DNA of 25,645 nucleotides from Bacteroidaceae bacterium (lineage in GTDB: Bacteria; Bacteroidota; Bacteroidia; Bacteroidales; Bacteroidaceae). A program made the translations under genes and the position numbers. Positions 7,988 to 16,652 of the stretch are shown here, piece after piece; position 1 is the stretch's first letter, and each line of letters starts with the position of its first letter. The notes beneath the pieces are model-generated. The model was not told the origin of the DNA. It worked only from the letters and a program-made list of their open reading frames with translations, and did not search any database. The DNA lies in NCBI GenBank assembly GCA_017628775.1, contig JAGBYN010000036.1, positions 1 to 25,645 on the forward strand, written 5' to 3'.

Positions 7988-9085
7988 TTATCTTCTTTGG
8001 CGTCGCACGCTCAAGCCTGTTGAAGCCTTCGCGGATGGTGCTTTGGTTTTCACCTTTGTTTTTTTGCTGGTTTTATCAGCCTCTTTCTTTTCTTTTTTAG
8101 CGGTTCTGCGTGCCACGGTTCTTCGTTCAGTGGTTTTCTTCTTTTCCACCTCAGCCGCAGGTGCTTGCTGAGCTAAAGAATCTTTTGCTTCTCCCTCAAC
8201 CACAGGCATTTCTTGTTCAACGACTATAGAATCGCCCTTCCACAAACGAGCCTCAAAGTCCTTGATTTCTTTTTCTATACGCGCCTGTTCTGCTTTAACG
8301 GCAGTGTCGGTAGGACAATAGTTTGCAATCAGTCGATCCTGCAAATTAGTCACTTTATAGATGTCGCCTTGATAACGATTGAGCGTAAAGTAATCGTCGG
8401 CCGAGAGCATGGCTGCATTGTTGTAGTTTGAGCCCATCAACATGAGTTTGCCCAACCAAGGTGCAACATCCGCATACTTAAGCCAGAACATCGGATACTT
8501 CGTGATGCCGCCCGAATGGTCATCGGCACGATGAAGCACAGGACAAATGGCCTGCACGCGAGTGCAGAGCTGTGCGGTTTGCTGATCGAAGTAAATACTT
8601 TCCTTCACGAAATAAGAGCGCACTTCTTCGCAAGGGAGGTCGGCATCGTTTACGCGGAAGCGTCCGTCCCTTTCTTCATAAAAGATTTTGTAGCGATCCA
8701 TGAGTTCCTTTGCGGTGATGGCATTCTTGGCATCGAAATTTTCATTGCCGTCCAACTTATAGTCGTAAGCGGTGATGTTGCGACGCAGAATTTGCTTAAA
8801 AATATAATTAAACATATTCTCTCTACCATCTGCCTGTGCTGTTTGCGGGAAATAGAGCACAGCATTTGCATCCTTGCTCAACACGAGTTCACGATAAACA
8901 TCGCGCTGCCAAACGACGGTATTGGGCATGGGCGCTGCGGTAGGGAAAGCTCTGTATGACGAAGCCTTTTTTTGCTGTGTAGCTGCATTCTGCTCTGACG
9001 CTATTGGGGCATTTTTTCGAGCAGGCGGTTGCGCCATCGCTGTGCCCGCAGCGAGCATACATGTAAAAAGCAATATTTTTTTCAT
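7988..9085 (-). CDS. gldN: Type IX secretion ring protein GldN/PorN
   Basis: PorN/GldN associates with the lipoprotein GldK/PorK to form the periplasmic ring of the T9SS under the outer membrane. The 365-residue product starts with a clear signal peptide (MKKILLFTCMLAAGTAMAQ). Its central part (about 50-250) has the family pattern, including VVWQRDVYRELVLSKDANAVLYF and FNYIFKQILRRNITAYDY. The C-terminus carries a strongly basic low-complexity tail (about 315-365; 22 Lys/Arg in 51 residues) after a short acidic and alanine-rich stretch; such a tail is not part of the conserved core. It is the last gene of the operon, 97 bp after gldM, the widest gap in the cluster. A small inverted repeat (TGGCG/CGCCA) lies in that gap. 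Confidence 0.93.
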   Translation of the reverse strand: MKKILLFTCMLAAGTAMAQPPARKNAPIASEQNAATQQKKASSYRAFPTAAPMPNTVVWQRDVYRELVLSKDANAVLYFPQTAQADGRENMFNYIFKQILRRNITAYDYKLDGNENFDAKNAITAKELMDRYKIFYEERDGRFRVNDADLPCEEVRSYFVKESIYFDQQTAQLCTRVQAICPVLHRADDHSGGITKYPMFWLKYADVAPWLGKLMLMGSNYNNAAMLSADDYFTLNRYQGDIYKVTNLQDRLIANYCPTDTAVKAEQARIEKEIKDFEARLWKGDSIVVEQEMPVVEGEAKDSLAQQAPAAEVEKKKTTERRTVARRTAKKEKKEADKTSKKTKVKTKAPSAKASTGLSVRRQRR

Positions 9086-9182
9086 AGAATGAAAGAATTA
9101 TAAAATAGAGCGATGGCGTTTGGAGGTGCGCCACCAATGGTCAATCGTTGTGCTGAAAGCGAAGTATTACAAAGCTCACAAC

Positions 9183-10736
9183 TTAGTTAATAATCACCTC
9201 AAGCGCATAAGGCAACGTACGTTCAATGCCGTCGGGACCTATAGCACGCACACGTGATATATTAAAGCGTTGGTTGCGGCGTAGCTCACGAATCAAGGAA
9301 CGCTGCTCCTCAGTGAAATTAGCACCTTGCGAAATGGCAGGCTTCGCATTTCCCATGCGGTCGAAGAAGACCGCTTCGAAACCGAGCACGCGGAAGGGGA
9401 TATTGAGCAATCCATCGTCGATAGCTGCGCTGAGGGCATTCGTGGCCAACAAATCAGCCTTACTGATGCGTCCGCCGCGGAACTGATCGTCGCCCAACTT
9501 AATATAAGCTGTTGGGTCGGGCAATTTACGCACCTTGAAAGAGTAAGTACCCATTGATTGCGTACGTCCGCTCACCACGCCCGTAACGCTAAACACGACG
9601 TCCTCACCAACCTTCGCTGGGCGTGCCACATATTTGCCATCACCCTTGGCAATGAGTTGTCCGCCAGTCATTGAAAGCGAAATCTTATTGCTGGGCACGC
9701 CTGAAGCACTCACACTGACGGGATTTTCAAAACCAGCGTAGAGCACGTTCATCAAATCGGCAGCCACTGTTGCGCCCAACGGGGGCATAATCACATTGTA
9801 GCGTTGTGAGAAGTTACGGCGTATCACCTCACCCGCAGCATTGGGAACCTCAATATATCCTTCAAACGAATATTCGCCTGGGGTATTCACCTTAAAGCTA
9901 TAAGCGCCATCCCCTTCAATGCGTTTGCCATTCACATAAATTTCTGGACGTTGTGTGGTGTCAACAGCAGCCATGAAAATACGCGATTGAAACATCTGAC
10001 CGGGGTAAAGCGTTGTGGCTTCTGGCAAAACATAGGCATTGAGTTCATTGACACGAATATCCTTTAAGTCGATATTTGTGGCCAACGTGCGCAACACCTC
10101 GCCCTCAGTGTTTCGAACATCATTTTGAAGTTTCGTGAGCATCGTAATGGAGGCGATGGAGGGCATTTCCTCAAACATATATTGCTTCCAATCCTTACCC
10201 AGATGATCTTCGGTTTTAGGCACATCTGTTGAGAGGGTAGAAAGGATTATCACACGTTCGCGAGCATCAGAGACGTAGTTCAACATTTCATTGCGGAATG
10301 CCACGATATGGTCGTGCAACATCTGACCTTTGCCCGAATATTTGGAAAGCATAATGGTGTTTGACGCATTCAAATCTTCTTTGTTCTGCAACTTATCGGG
10401 ATTACCGTCTCTACCATCTGTTTCGCGCGCAATTGCCCAGCGCAAATTTTCTGCGAAATTATAGAGCGAGTCTGAGAGTTGCTTCACCTTCATTGCTTTA
10501 TCGTACCAAGGACGTACCTTCTGAGGGTTAATTTTAAGCTGTTCCTCAAAATCATCATACATCGCCTGGTTCTCCTTCATAGCATTGGTTGTCGTGCGAT
10601 TTAAGCTTTCGCCCACAAGCGTAAAACCCTTTAACACATCGCTCGACACATTCAACGCAAGCATCGCCATCAGTACAATGTACATGAGGTTGATCATGCG
10701 CTGACGCGGAGAAACTGGATTTTTCTTTACAGCCAT
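9183..10736 (-). CDS. gldM: Type IX secretion / gliding motor protein GldM/PorM
   Basis: GldM forms, with GldL, the proton-driven motor of the T9SS; its long periplasmic part reaches toward the GldKN ring. The 517 residues match the family. A single N-terminal membrane helix (about 14-33, MINLMYIVLMAMLALNVSSD) is followed by a helical periplasmic domain and by several beta-rich domains, of which the C-terminal one contains GDDQFRGGRISKADL. The opening AVKKNPVSPRQRMINLMY is typical of the family. It begins 27 bp after gldL. No break or missing region is seen. Confidence 0.96.
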   Translation of the reverse strand: MAVKKNPVSPRQRMINLMYIVLMAMLALNVSSDVLKGFTLVGESLNRTTTNAMKENQAMYDDFEEQLKINPQKVRPWYDKAMKVKQLSDSLYNFAENLRWAIARETDGRDGNPDKLQNKEDLNASNTIMLSKYSGKGQMLHDHIVAFRNEMLNYVSDARERVIILSTLSTDVPKTEDHLGKDWKQYMFEEMPSIASITMLTKLQNDVRNTEGEVLRTLATNIDLKDIRVNELNAYVLPEATTLYPGQMFQSRIFMAAVDTTQRPEIYVNGKRIEGDGAYSFKVNTPGEYSFEGYIEVPNAAGEVIRRNFSQRYNVIMPPLGATVAADLMNVLYAGFENPVSVSASGVPSNKISLSMTGGQLIAKGDGKYVARPAKVGEDVVFSVTGVVSGRTQSMGTYSFKVRKLPDPTAYIKLGDDQFRGGRISKADLLATNALSAAIDDGLLNIPFRVLGFEAVFFDRMGNAKPAISQGANFTEEQRSLIRELRRNQRFNISRVRAIGPDGIERTLPYALEVIIN

Positions 10737-10763
10737 ATTTTGCCTGATCTATTTATTGCAAAG

Positions 10764-11690
10764 TTAATTATTGGCTATTGGATTACTGATAGCAGTCAGT
10801 TTCTTAATCATCTGAGCATATACATCGTTCACCTCCTGAATCTTTGCCGCCAATCCGCGTGTTTGCTCGTTGATTTCTTCAATGGTATTAACTTGCTTTG
10901 AGATACTTGCAAAGTGCAGGTCGTAAATCTTATTAATGCCAATAAGTGTTCGATTGAGGTTTTCCATTTCCTGACTGTCCTTAGTCAGACGTGCAGTTTG
11001 CTCGTCAACCTTGGCAAAGGTTTCGGTAAGCACGCGCAGCTTTTCAATATACACTTGCGTTGCCTCTTCCATATCAGGTGAAAGAACGGCTTGCGCACGA
11101 TGCAACAATTCATCGTTTGCCATACGGATAATTGCCGCCAGCTTTTCAGCTTCTTCTTCTGATGTTGACTCTTTCACGGCTTGTTGAACCACGGGATGTT
11201 GTGCTGCAAGCTCAGCTTTCCTTTGCATATCCTGAGCCTCAGCGCCACCTGTTGCTGAAGCTGCGATCTGAGCACCTCCAATAACAATTGTGCCACCTCC
11301 GCCATAGCCATAGGCTGCGGGTCCTGCACCAACGGCTGCTGCAGCCTGCTCCAATTGTTGCTGTTCGCGAACAATCGTTTCATGCGCTTCATCGGTCAAG
11401 CCCTCTGCCGTTTCTATTTCTTCGTCAGTTTCAAAGTCGTTAGGCAATGCCTTTCCGATTTCGTTCTTATCAAACGGACGGTCGAAGGCTGCAAGGAAAA
11501 ACACAATAGCCTCTGTGCCCATACCCAAGAAAAGCATGATATTACCCCCTGGCAAGTGGGTTAACTTAAACAACGCACCGAGAATAACGATTGAAGCACC
11601 CCACGAATAGGCATAATTCAAGAATGTCTGCCCTGGCACACTGTCCATCCAATGTTGTAGGCGGGTGATGATATTTATTTTAGAACCCAT
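10764..11690 (-). CDS. gldL: Type IX secretion / gliding motor protein GldL/PorL
   Basis: GldL is the inner-membrane proton-conducting stator-like subunit partnered with GldM. I choose the ATG at 11690 (MGSKINIITRL, 308 residues) because that is where family similarity begins; the frame could extend 12 codons upstream to a TTG, which is unlikely. Two membrane helices (about 27-43 and 51-68) carry the residues aligned with K27 and E49 of Flavobacterium johnsoniae GldL: here K42 in GALFKLTH and E60 in GMGTEAIVFF. The loop between them is about four residues shorter. A Gly/Ala-rich insert (about residues 115-150, including YGYGGGG) separates the membrane part from a C-terminal coiled-coil region. 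Gaps: 70 bp after gldK, 27 bp before gldM. Confidence 0.95.
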   Translation of the reverse strand: MGSKINIITRLQHWMDSVPGQTFLNYAYSWGASIVILGALFKLTHLPGGNIMLFLGMGTEAIVFFLAAFDRPFDKNEIGKALPNDFETDEEIETAEGLTDEAHETIVREQQQLEQAAAAVGAGPAAYGYGGGGTIVIGGAQIAASATGGAEAQDMQRKAELAAQHPVVQQAVKESTSEEEAEKLAAIIRMANDELLHRAQAVLSPDMEEATQVYIEKLRVLTETFAKVDEQTARLTKDSQEMENLNRTLIGINKIYDLHFASISKQVNTIEEINEQTRGLAAKIQEVNDVYAQMIKKLTAISNPIANN

Positions 11691-11760
11691 AATTTTTGTT
11701 CGATGTATTTTATAAAACTGTCGCAACTTATTTATTTCACCGTTACCAAACCACTATTTT

Positions 11761-13173
11761 TTACTTCGTGATGGCCTTTGAACGCACGCATCGGAAACCG
11801 ATGAATGAACGTGGTTGATTTTGATATTCCCAAGAACGCCATGCTGAGCGCACAAAGCTGATAGGGTCTTTCCACGAACCGCCCCTCACGCTTTTGCGTT
11901 TCAACACATAGGGATCTTCCTTGGCGGCATTGTAGGTTAACTCAGGGTTGATATCTGCCATGGCAGCCACTCCGGCTTCGGTATAAACCGTATTGGTCCA
12001 TTCTGCCACATTGCCCGCCATATCAAAGAGTCCGTTTGAGTTAGCCCCATAGATTCCCGTGCGCGACGTGATGATATTGCCATCTTCTGCATAGTTTCCG
12101 CGGTCGGGTTTGAAATTGGCGTAGTAACAACCCTTTTCGCTTTTCGCACTATCCCCTTCCCAAGGGAATGGATTGTTATCCTGGCCACGCGCTGCATATT
12201 CCCATTCTATTTCAGAAGGCAAACGATAGCGTTGAATGTAACGCGCCTGCGGACCGAGTCCTTTAAGCAAAAAGTCGGTACGCCACGCACAGAACGCATT
12301 GGCTTGCTCCCAGGTAACGCCCACCACGGGGTAATCATTGTACGAGGGCATATTAAAATAGTGGCGCATGTAGGTTTCGGTGTTCGCATTTGAAAAATCG
12401 TTCACCCACACCGTCGTATCGGGATATACCTCCACGATATATGTATTCACAAAATCATAGAGCGAAGAAAGGGGGCGCTCAATCGTTTCGCGCACGATGC
12501 GACCTTCATCATCAATATAAGCCGTGTCCTTTGAAATCATAACCACTTCTGTGGGATTCACCGTAACATCGGTATTGAGGTTGCGCTCTTCAGGATTCAA
12601 GCGATACTTTCTCAACGCAGCCTTTTCATAATCAAACGTTTCATAGCGGTAAATCAATTGCTTCACATCCAGCATCTTGGTGCCAAAAACGGGATGCGTG
12701 GTGTAAACGCTTTCAATGGCGCGTAATTGATCTTCATCGGGTTTACGCCAGGGAATTGGTTTTGCCCAATTCAAATGAGGCTTTACAGGCTCGCCGTAAC
12801 GATCCACTTCAATCTTATAGGTTTCATCGCCACCATAAGAGGGGTCAGCCAGGCGTTCGCGAATAATACTGTCGCGCACCCATTCCACGAATTGACGGTA
12901 CATTGAATTGGTCACTTCTGTTTGATCCATCCAAAATCCATCAACTGATATTTCCTTCTTGGGCGGTTGCACCCCCAAGAGCGTATCGGCATCCATACCA
13001 ACACGCAAGAAACCACGCTTCACCTCTACCATACCAAAGGGTGTAGGTTCATTGTAAGCCACGGAACGCTGCCCAGTAACTTCACCACCACTCTGCATCG
13101 CACGACCATTGCCAATACAAGCCGTCAATCCCATTAAGGTAATAAAAATGAAGATATTGAGAATTTGTTTCAT
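11761..13173 (-). CDS. gldK: Type IX secretion lipoprotein GldK/PorK
   Basis: GldK is an outer-membrane lipoprotein that builds the T9SS periplasmic ring with GldN. The 470-residue protein has a lipoprotein signal with lipobox LTAC (C19). From about residue 45 onward it has the formylglycine-generating-enzyme-like fold, with successive words FWMDQTEVTNSMYRQFV, VVGVTWEQANAFCAW, YRLPSEIEWEYAARG, GNVAEWTNTVY, VRGGSWKD and GFRCVRS. The fold is structural in this family; enzymatic activity is not expected. It follows porP by 52 bp. Length and motifs are normal. Confidence 0.96.
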   Translation of the reverse strand: MKQILNIFIFITLMGLTACIGNGRAMQSGGEVTGQRSVAYNEPTPFGMVEVKRGFLRVGMDADTLLGVQPPKKEISVDGFWMDQTEVTNSMYRQFVEWVRDSIIRERLADPSYGGDETYKIEVDRYGEPVKPHLNWAKPIPWRKPDEDQLRAIESVYTTHPVFGTKMLDVKQLIYRYETFDYEKAALRKYRLNPEERNLNTDVTVNPTEVVMISKDTAYIDDEGRIVRETIERPLSSLYDFVNTYIVEVYPDTTVWVNDFSNANTETYMRHYFNMPSYNDYPVVGVTWEQANAFCAWRTDFLLKGLGPQARYIQRYRLPSEIEWEYAARGQDNNPFPWEGDSAKSEKGCYYANFKPDRGNYAEDGNIITSRTGIYGANSNGLFDMAGNVAEWTNTVYTEAGVAAMADINPELTYNAAKEDPYVLKRKSVRGGSWKDPISFVRSAWRSWEYQNQPRSFIGFRCVRSKAITK

Positions 13174-13225
13174 ATAGATATTTATTGTTTTTTTAATGAT
13201 ATGTTGACACGTGGGGGTGGTAGGC

Positions 13226-14197
13226 TTACAACCATCTCACGCTTTTATGTAGATTCTTTCCTTTTTTTCCTAAATCCAAATCAAACTTATAGCCTAAGGT
13301 GAGTTCATGATTGCCACTTGAAATACCCATGCCCGAAGTATTGGCTTCATAGGAATAACCAATATCCAAACCATGAAAGAGAAAACCAAAAAACATCGCC
13401 ACGCTATACTGCGGGGCATAGTTCAACCCACCATACATATGCTTGCCATCTTTCTGAAAGTTGACGCGCGCCGTAATGTCAGAACGGAAACTGGTGCCAT
13501 CGTAACGCAACATCACTGAGGGCGACAAGGTTAAAAACGGATAAATTGTTGAAATATTGTATCCAGCAGTGAAATTATACAAAGAATTTATTTTCAGTTC
13601 GCTCGTTTCGCCCAGCTTCACCGTTGGCGCCGTGAGGTGCTGAAGCGCCAATGCGGCATACCACTTTTTGTGGGTATAATACACGCCCAGGGACAAATCA
13701 AAGGCAGAACCATTCATGTCGGAGCCCGAGAAAACGGGGTCGCTTGGGTCATTCACCTCTGCCTTTCCGCCATCAACACCTTCGCTCAACATATCCACAC
13801 CAAGTCCGGAAGCCAACTTCCCGCCCAACAGATTGAAATAAAAGGCGTATTGCAATGAAAAGCGCTTATGCGAGAACAAAGCTATCTCATCGTTTTGAAG
13901 CATCACCCCAATACCATGGCGGGTGTTGCCTAAGGCTAAAGCCATATCCCCATTGGCAAAAAGGGTTGAACCAGCATCTTCAAAGCCCGCAGCGTGGGTT
14001 TGGAAACCTATTTTGAGGTTGATTTGGTCAAACTTACCCACAGCAGCCGGATTAAACTGTGGTTCCAATTTCCAATATTGAACAAACGCGGGGTCGTACT
14101 GGGCAAAAGTCCTCTCTGTGCCAAGCCACAACAGAAACACCACCCACAGCGAGCATAGGCGGTTTTGCAAAGGAAACGACTTCAAAAACATACACAT
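13226..14197 (-). CDS. porP: Type IX secretion outer-membrane protein PorP/SprF family
   Basis: Members of this family are outer-membrane beta-barrel proteins associated with the T9SS, either with the core ring or with export of specific substrates. I place the start at ATG 14197 (MCMFLKSF, 323 residues). The frame continues upstream to a TTG at 14233, but that codon lies inside the -7 promoter box, so it cannot be the normal start; ATG 14191 is also possible. The signal peptide follows (LCSLWVVFLLWLGTERTFAQ), and the mature part begins YDPAFVQYWKLEPQFNPAAVGKF, the family's conserved N-terminus with its NPA motif. Alternating beta-strand patterns continue to the end (ELTLGYKFDLDLG). It is the first gene of the porP-gldKLMN operon, in the order known from Porphyromonas gingivalis. 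Confidence 0.92.
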   Translation of the reverse strand: MCMFLKSFPLQNRLCSLWVVFLLWLGTERTFAQYDPAFVQYWKLEPQFNPAAVGKFDQINLKIGFQTHAAGFEDAGSTLFANGDMALALGNTRHGIGVMLQNDEIALFSHKRFSLQYAFYFNLLGGKLASGLGVDMLSEGVDGGKAEVNDPSDPVFSGSDMNGSAFDLSLGVYYTHKKWYAALALQHLTAPTVKLGETSELKINSLYNFTAGYNISTIYPFLTLSPSVMLRYDGTSFRSDITARVNFQKDGKHMYGGLNYAPQYSVAMFFGFLFHGLDIGYSYEANTSGMGISSGNHELTLGYKFDLDLGKKGKNLHKSVRWL

Positions 14198-14230
14198 CTG
14201 TTCTTTATTTGGCAAAAAGGCATTTTCGTG

Positions 14231-14261
14231 CAAATTTACAATTTAAGTGCCATGAACAAAA
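14231..14261 (-). promoter_or_regulatory. Promoter of the porP-gldKLMN operon
   Basis: On the minus strand TTTTG (14261-14257) is followed by an 18-bp spacer and TAAATTTG (14238-14231), a full match to the Bacteroidota -33/-7 pattern. Transcription would start near 14224, giving a leader of about 27 nt to the ATG at 14197. This also rules out the TTG at 14233 as the porP start. Confidence 0.75.
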
Positions 14262-14308
14262 CAATCTGCTTCACTTTTTAATCTTTATTTTTCATTTCTA
14301 TTTCGAAT

Positions 14309-14625
14309 GGCAGTAGCACCCTCCCCCTCTCAACTCTCATATCTCAACTCTCAACGCTCGTCTCTTCAGAACGAACCGAAGGTTCCTCAGAACGAGGCAA
14401 AGCCTCCTCTGAACCATCCGCAGGGTGCTCTAAACTCTAAACTCTAAACTCTCAACTCTCATTAGTGCGTTGATTGACGACGGGCCGACACGGGGATCGG
14501 CCCCTACATCTCTCATAACCTCTTAACGGACCTTTAGGTCCCTCTTAACGAGGCATAGCCTCCTCATAACTTCTTAACGGACCTTTAGGTCCCTCTTAAC
14601 GAGCCAAAGGTTCTTCTCTAAACTC
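14309..14625. repeat. Modular mini-hairpin repeat array A
   Basis: This fills most of the gene-free gap between porP and the aminopeptidase. It consists of CTCAACTCT/CTCTTAAC-type linkers alternating with tiny hairpins: GAACCGAAGGTTC (14373-14385), GAGGCAAAGCCTC (14394-14406), GGACCTTTAGGTCC (14528-14541 and again 14579-14592), GAGGCATAGCCTC (14550-14562) and an imperfect GAGCCAAAGGTTC (14601-14613). In the middle, 14466-14508, lies a 43-bp core with a GGGCCGA/TCGGCCC stem. The same core occurs, inverted, at 21683-21725 with two mismatches. No open frame is present. Confidence 0.85.
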
Positions 14626-14683
14626 CACAATCACTCAAAACGTAATTTTTAAGCACGACCTTTACCATATCATAAAAAAATAG

Positions 14684-14691
14684 TATGTTTG
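14684..14691 (+). promoter_or_regulatory. Probable -7 box of the aminopeptidase gene
   Basis: TATGTTTG matches TAnnTTTG. A TTT at 14661-14663 lies at a suitable distance (20-bp spacer) but is a weak -33 element. The predicted leader to the ATG at 14759 is about 60 nt. Confidence 0.5.
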
Positions 14692-14758
14692 CAAATGGAT
14701 TATCAGTGTCCACATGCTTTACCAATTAGATTATCACACCTTTTAAATTTTGTTTGTT

Positions 14759-16543
14759 ATGCCAACCACTTCTCGCGTTGCAGCCATTCGTCATTGGCTC
14801 TATATGGAAGGTTACGATGCCATCATCATTCCGTCTTCTGATCCCCACAACAGCGAATACACACCCGACCGTTGGAAAATCCGCGAATGGGCTACAGGCT
14901 TTACGGGCTCAGCAGGTACGGCTGTTATCACACGCTACGATGGCGCCCTATGGACGGACTCTCGCTATTTCATTCAAGCTGAACAACAATTGCAGAACTC
15001 ACCTTTTGAACTGATGCGCGAAGGGGTTGAAGGTGTCCCTTCAATGCTGGAGTGGTTAAACCAGAAACTAAACGCCAAGGACAAGGTGGCGTTTATTGGC
15101 GAGATGGTGAGTATCAAGGTTTTTGAAGAATGGTTGGAAAACAGCAATTTAGAGTTTATCTCAGTTGAAGACCCCTTTGATTATTTGTGGACCGACCGTC
15201 CGCAAGATGCTTGCAACCCCATGCGCATCCACCTCATTGACCGAGCTGGCGAGGGCGTTGCCTCTAAACTGCAACGCATCCGCGATAAATTTGAAAAGAA
15301 GGACACGACCTATTTAATGCTCAGCGACCTCTCTGAAATTGCATGGGCACTGAACTTAAGAGGAAGCGACGTGCCCTACAATCCTTTGTTCCTCAGCTAC
15401 CTCATTATCTTTGATGAGGGTGCCATGCTTTTTGTAAACAAGCGTAAATTGACGGCTGAGGTAAGTGAATATCTTGCAGAAAATGGCATCAAGGTCAGAG
15501 ACTATCAATACTTCAGAACATTCATTGCCGCACACTACGACCGCGGACAATATTACGTCATCACAAGCTCAACGAACTACGATGTTATTCAATACATTGA
15601 GCGTTTAGGGGTGGACTATGACATTTTTGATTCGCCCGTTGAGGACATGCGCATGTACAAGAATCCTACAGAACAAGAAGGATTCAGAAAAGCCATGCGA
15701 AGCGATGGTGTTGTGCTGGTCAAAACGCTACGATGGCTTTCTGAAAACGTGGGAAGCGGTAACATCACGGAAGTGAACGTTGCAGAAAAGATTAAGGCGC
15801 TACGCGAACAAATGCCTGACTTCCGTGGCGAGTCGTTCGAAACAATTGCGGGCTATGCCGCTAATGGCGCTATCGTGCATTACGAAGCTACCCCCGCAGA
15901 TTGTGCAACCCTCAAACCCGAGGGATTATTGCTCCTTGACACGGGCGCCCATTACCAAAGCGGCACAACAGACGTGTCGCGCACGATTCCCTTAGGACCG
16001 CTGGGCACCGAGGAATGCAAAGCCTACACTTTGGTTTTAAAGGGACATATCGCCCTGGCACGCTGTAGATTCCCTGAAGGAACAGTGGGTCTGGAACTTG
16101 ACTTAGCGGCACGCTATGCCATGTGGCAGGAGGGCTACGACTTCGGCCACGGCACCGGTCATGGCGTTGGCGCGCGTCTGTGCGTTCATGAGGGCCCACA
16201 CCAAATACGCAAAAACGTACGCCCCTGCACTTTGGTGCCTTTCAAAGCCGATATGACTGTGACCAACGAACCGGGCATCTACGTTGAAAATCAATTCGGA
16301 GTGCGCATAGAAAACGTGCTGCTCTGTAAGGAACACCGCACCACACCCTATGGTAAATTCCTGGAGTTTGAAACATTAACACTATGCCCCATCGCCACCG
16401 AGCCTATCATTAAAGAAATGATGACAACCGACGAGATTCAATGGCTCAACAATTACAATGCCTGGGTTCAAACAACATTAGACACACTTTTGGACGACGC
16501 TGCCGATCGAGCATGGCTGACCCAAGCAACAAAGCCCATTTAG
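14759..16543 (+). CDS. pepP: Xaa-Pro aminopeptidase (M24B family)
   Basis: This metallo-aminopeptidase removes an N-terminal residue preceding proline. The 594-residue product has two creatinase-like N-terminal domains (about 1-300), a pita-bread catalytic domain (about 310-525) and the short C-terminal M24 extension, the long three-domain layout of eukaryotic-type aminopeptidase P1. The five metal ligands are visible: Asp in LLLLDTGAHY, Asp in TTDVSRT, His in GHGTGHGVG, Glu in TNEPGIY and Glu in GVRIENV. I use ATG 14759 (MPTTSRVAAIRHW) in preference to an in-frame TTG three codons earlier. There is no signal peptide, so it is probably cytoplasmic. It is a single-gene unit between its promoter and the terminator at 16575-16624. 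Confidence 0.95.
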   Translation: MPTTSRVAAIRHWLYMEGYDAIIIPSSDPHNSEYTPDRWKIREWATGFTGSAGTAVITRYDGALWTDSRYFIQAEQQLQNSPFELMREGVEGVPSMLEWLNQKLNAKDKVAFIGEMVSIKVFEEWLENSNLEFISVEDPFDYLWTDRPQDACNPMRIHLIDRAGEGVASKLQRIRDKFEKKDTTYLMLSDLSEIAWALNLRGSDVPYNPLFLSYLIIFDEGAMLFVNKRKLTAEVSEYLAENGIKVRDYQYFRTFIAAHYDRGQYYVITSSTNYDVIQYIERLGVDYDIFDSPVEDMRMYKNPTEQEGFRKAMRSDGVVLVKTLRWLSENVGSGNITEVNVAEKIKALREQMPDFRGESFETIAGYAANGAIVHYEATPADCATLKPEGLLLLDTGAHYQSGTTDVSRTIPLGPLGTEECKAYTLVLKGHIALARCRFPEGTVGLELDLAARYAMWQEGYDFGHGTGHGVGARLCVHEGPHQIRKNVRPCTLVPFKADMTVTNEPGIYVENQFGVRIENVLLCKEHRTTPYGKFLEFETLTLCPIATEPIIKEMMTTDEIQWLNNYNAWVQTTLDTLLDDAADRAWLTQATKPI

Positions 16544-16574
16544 TTCGTTTTTTCCATACAAAGCATAAAAAAGA

Positions 16575-16624
16575 GCGTACAGAGTACAACTTAACTTCTA
16601 AAGGTTTCGTTGTACTCTGTACGC
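16575..16624. terminator. Bidirectional terminator between convergent genes
   Basis: GCGTACAGAGTACAAC (16575-16590) pairs perfectly over 16 bp with its complement at 16609-16624 across an 18-nt loop. TTTT follows on the plus strand and an A-rich run precedes, giving T-rich ends in both directions. It lies 31 bp after the aminopeptidase stop and 28 bp after the folK-GNAT stop. Confidence 0.85.
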
Positions 16625-16652
16625 TTTTCACGACGATATGTGCACCCAATGT

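Noticed and set aside
9086..9182. Small gene or terminator between gldM and gldN
   Set aside because: Only a 5-bp inverted pair (TGGCG/CGCCA) without a T-run; the overlapping open frame reaches into gldN in another frame and lacks support.
11691..11726. TTG start extending gldL by 12 codons
   Set aside because: The ATG at 11690 begins the conserved MGSK start of the family; the extension is polar and not conserved.
13637..13858. Plus-strand open frame inside porP
   Set aside because: Antisense to a well-supported beta-barrel gene; two such overlapping frames occur there by chance composition.
14309..14625. CRISPR array
   Set aside because: Repeat units are 13-14 bp palindromes of differing sequence with short conserved linkers; there is no constant 24-40 bp repeat with unique spacers and no cas gene.
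14750..14758. TTG start extending the aminopeptidase by three codons
   Set aside because: An ATG three codons later gives a normal N-terminus; nothing favours TTG.
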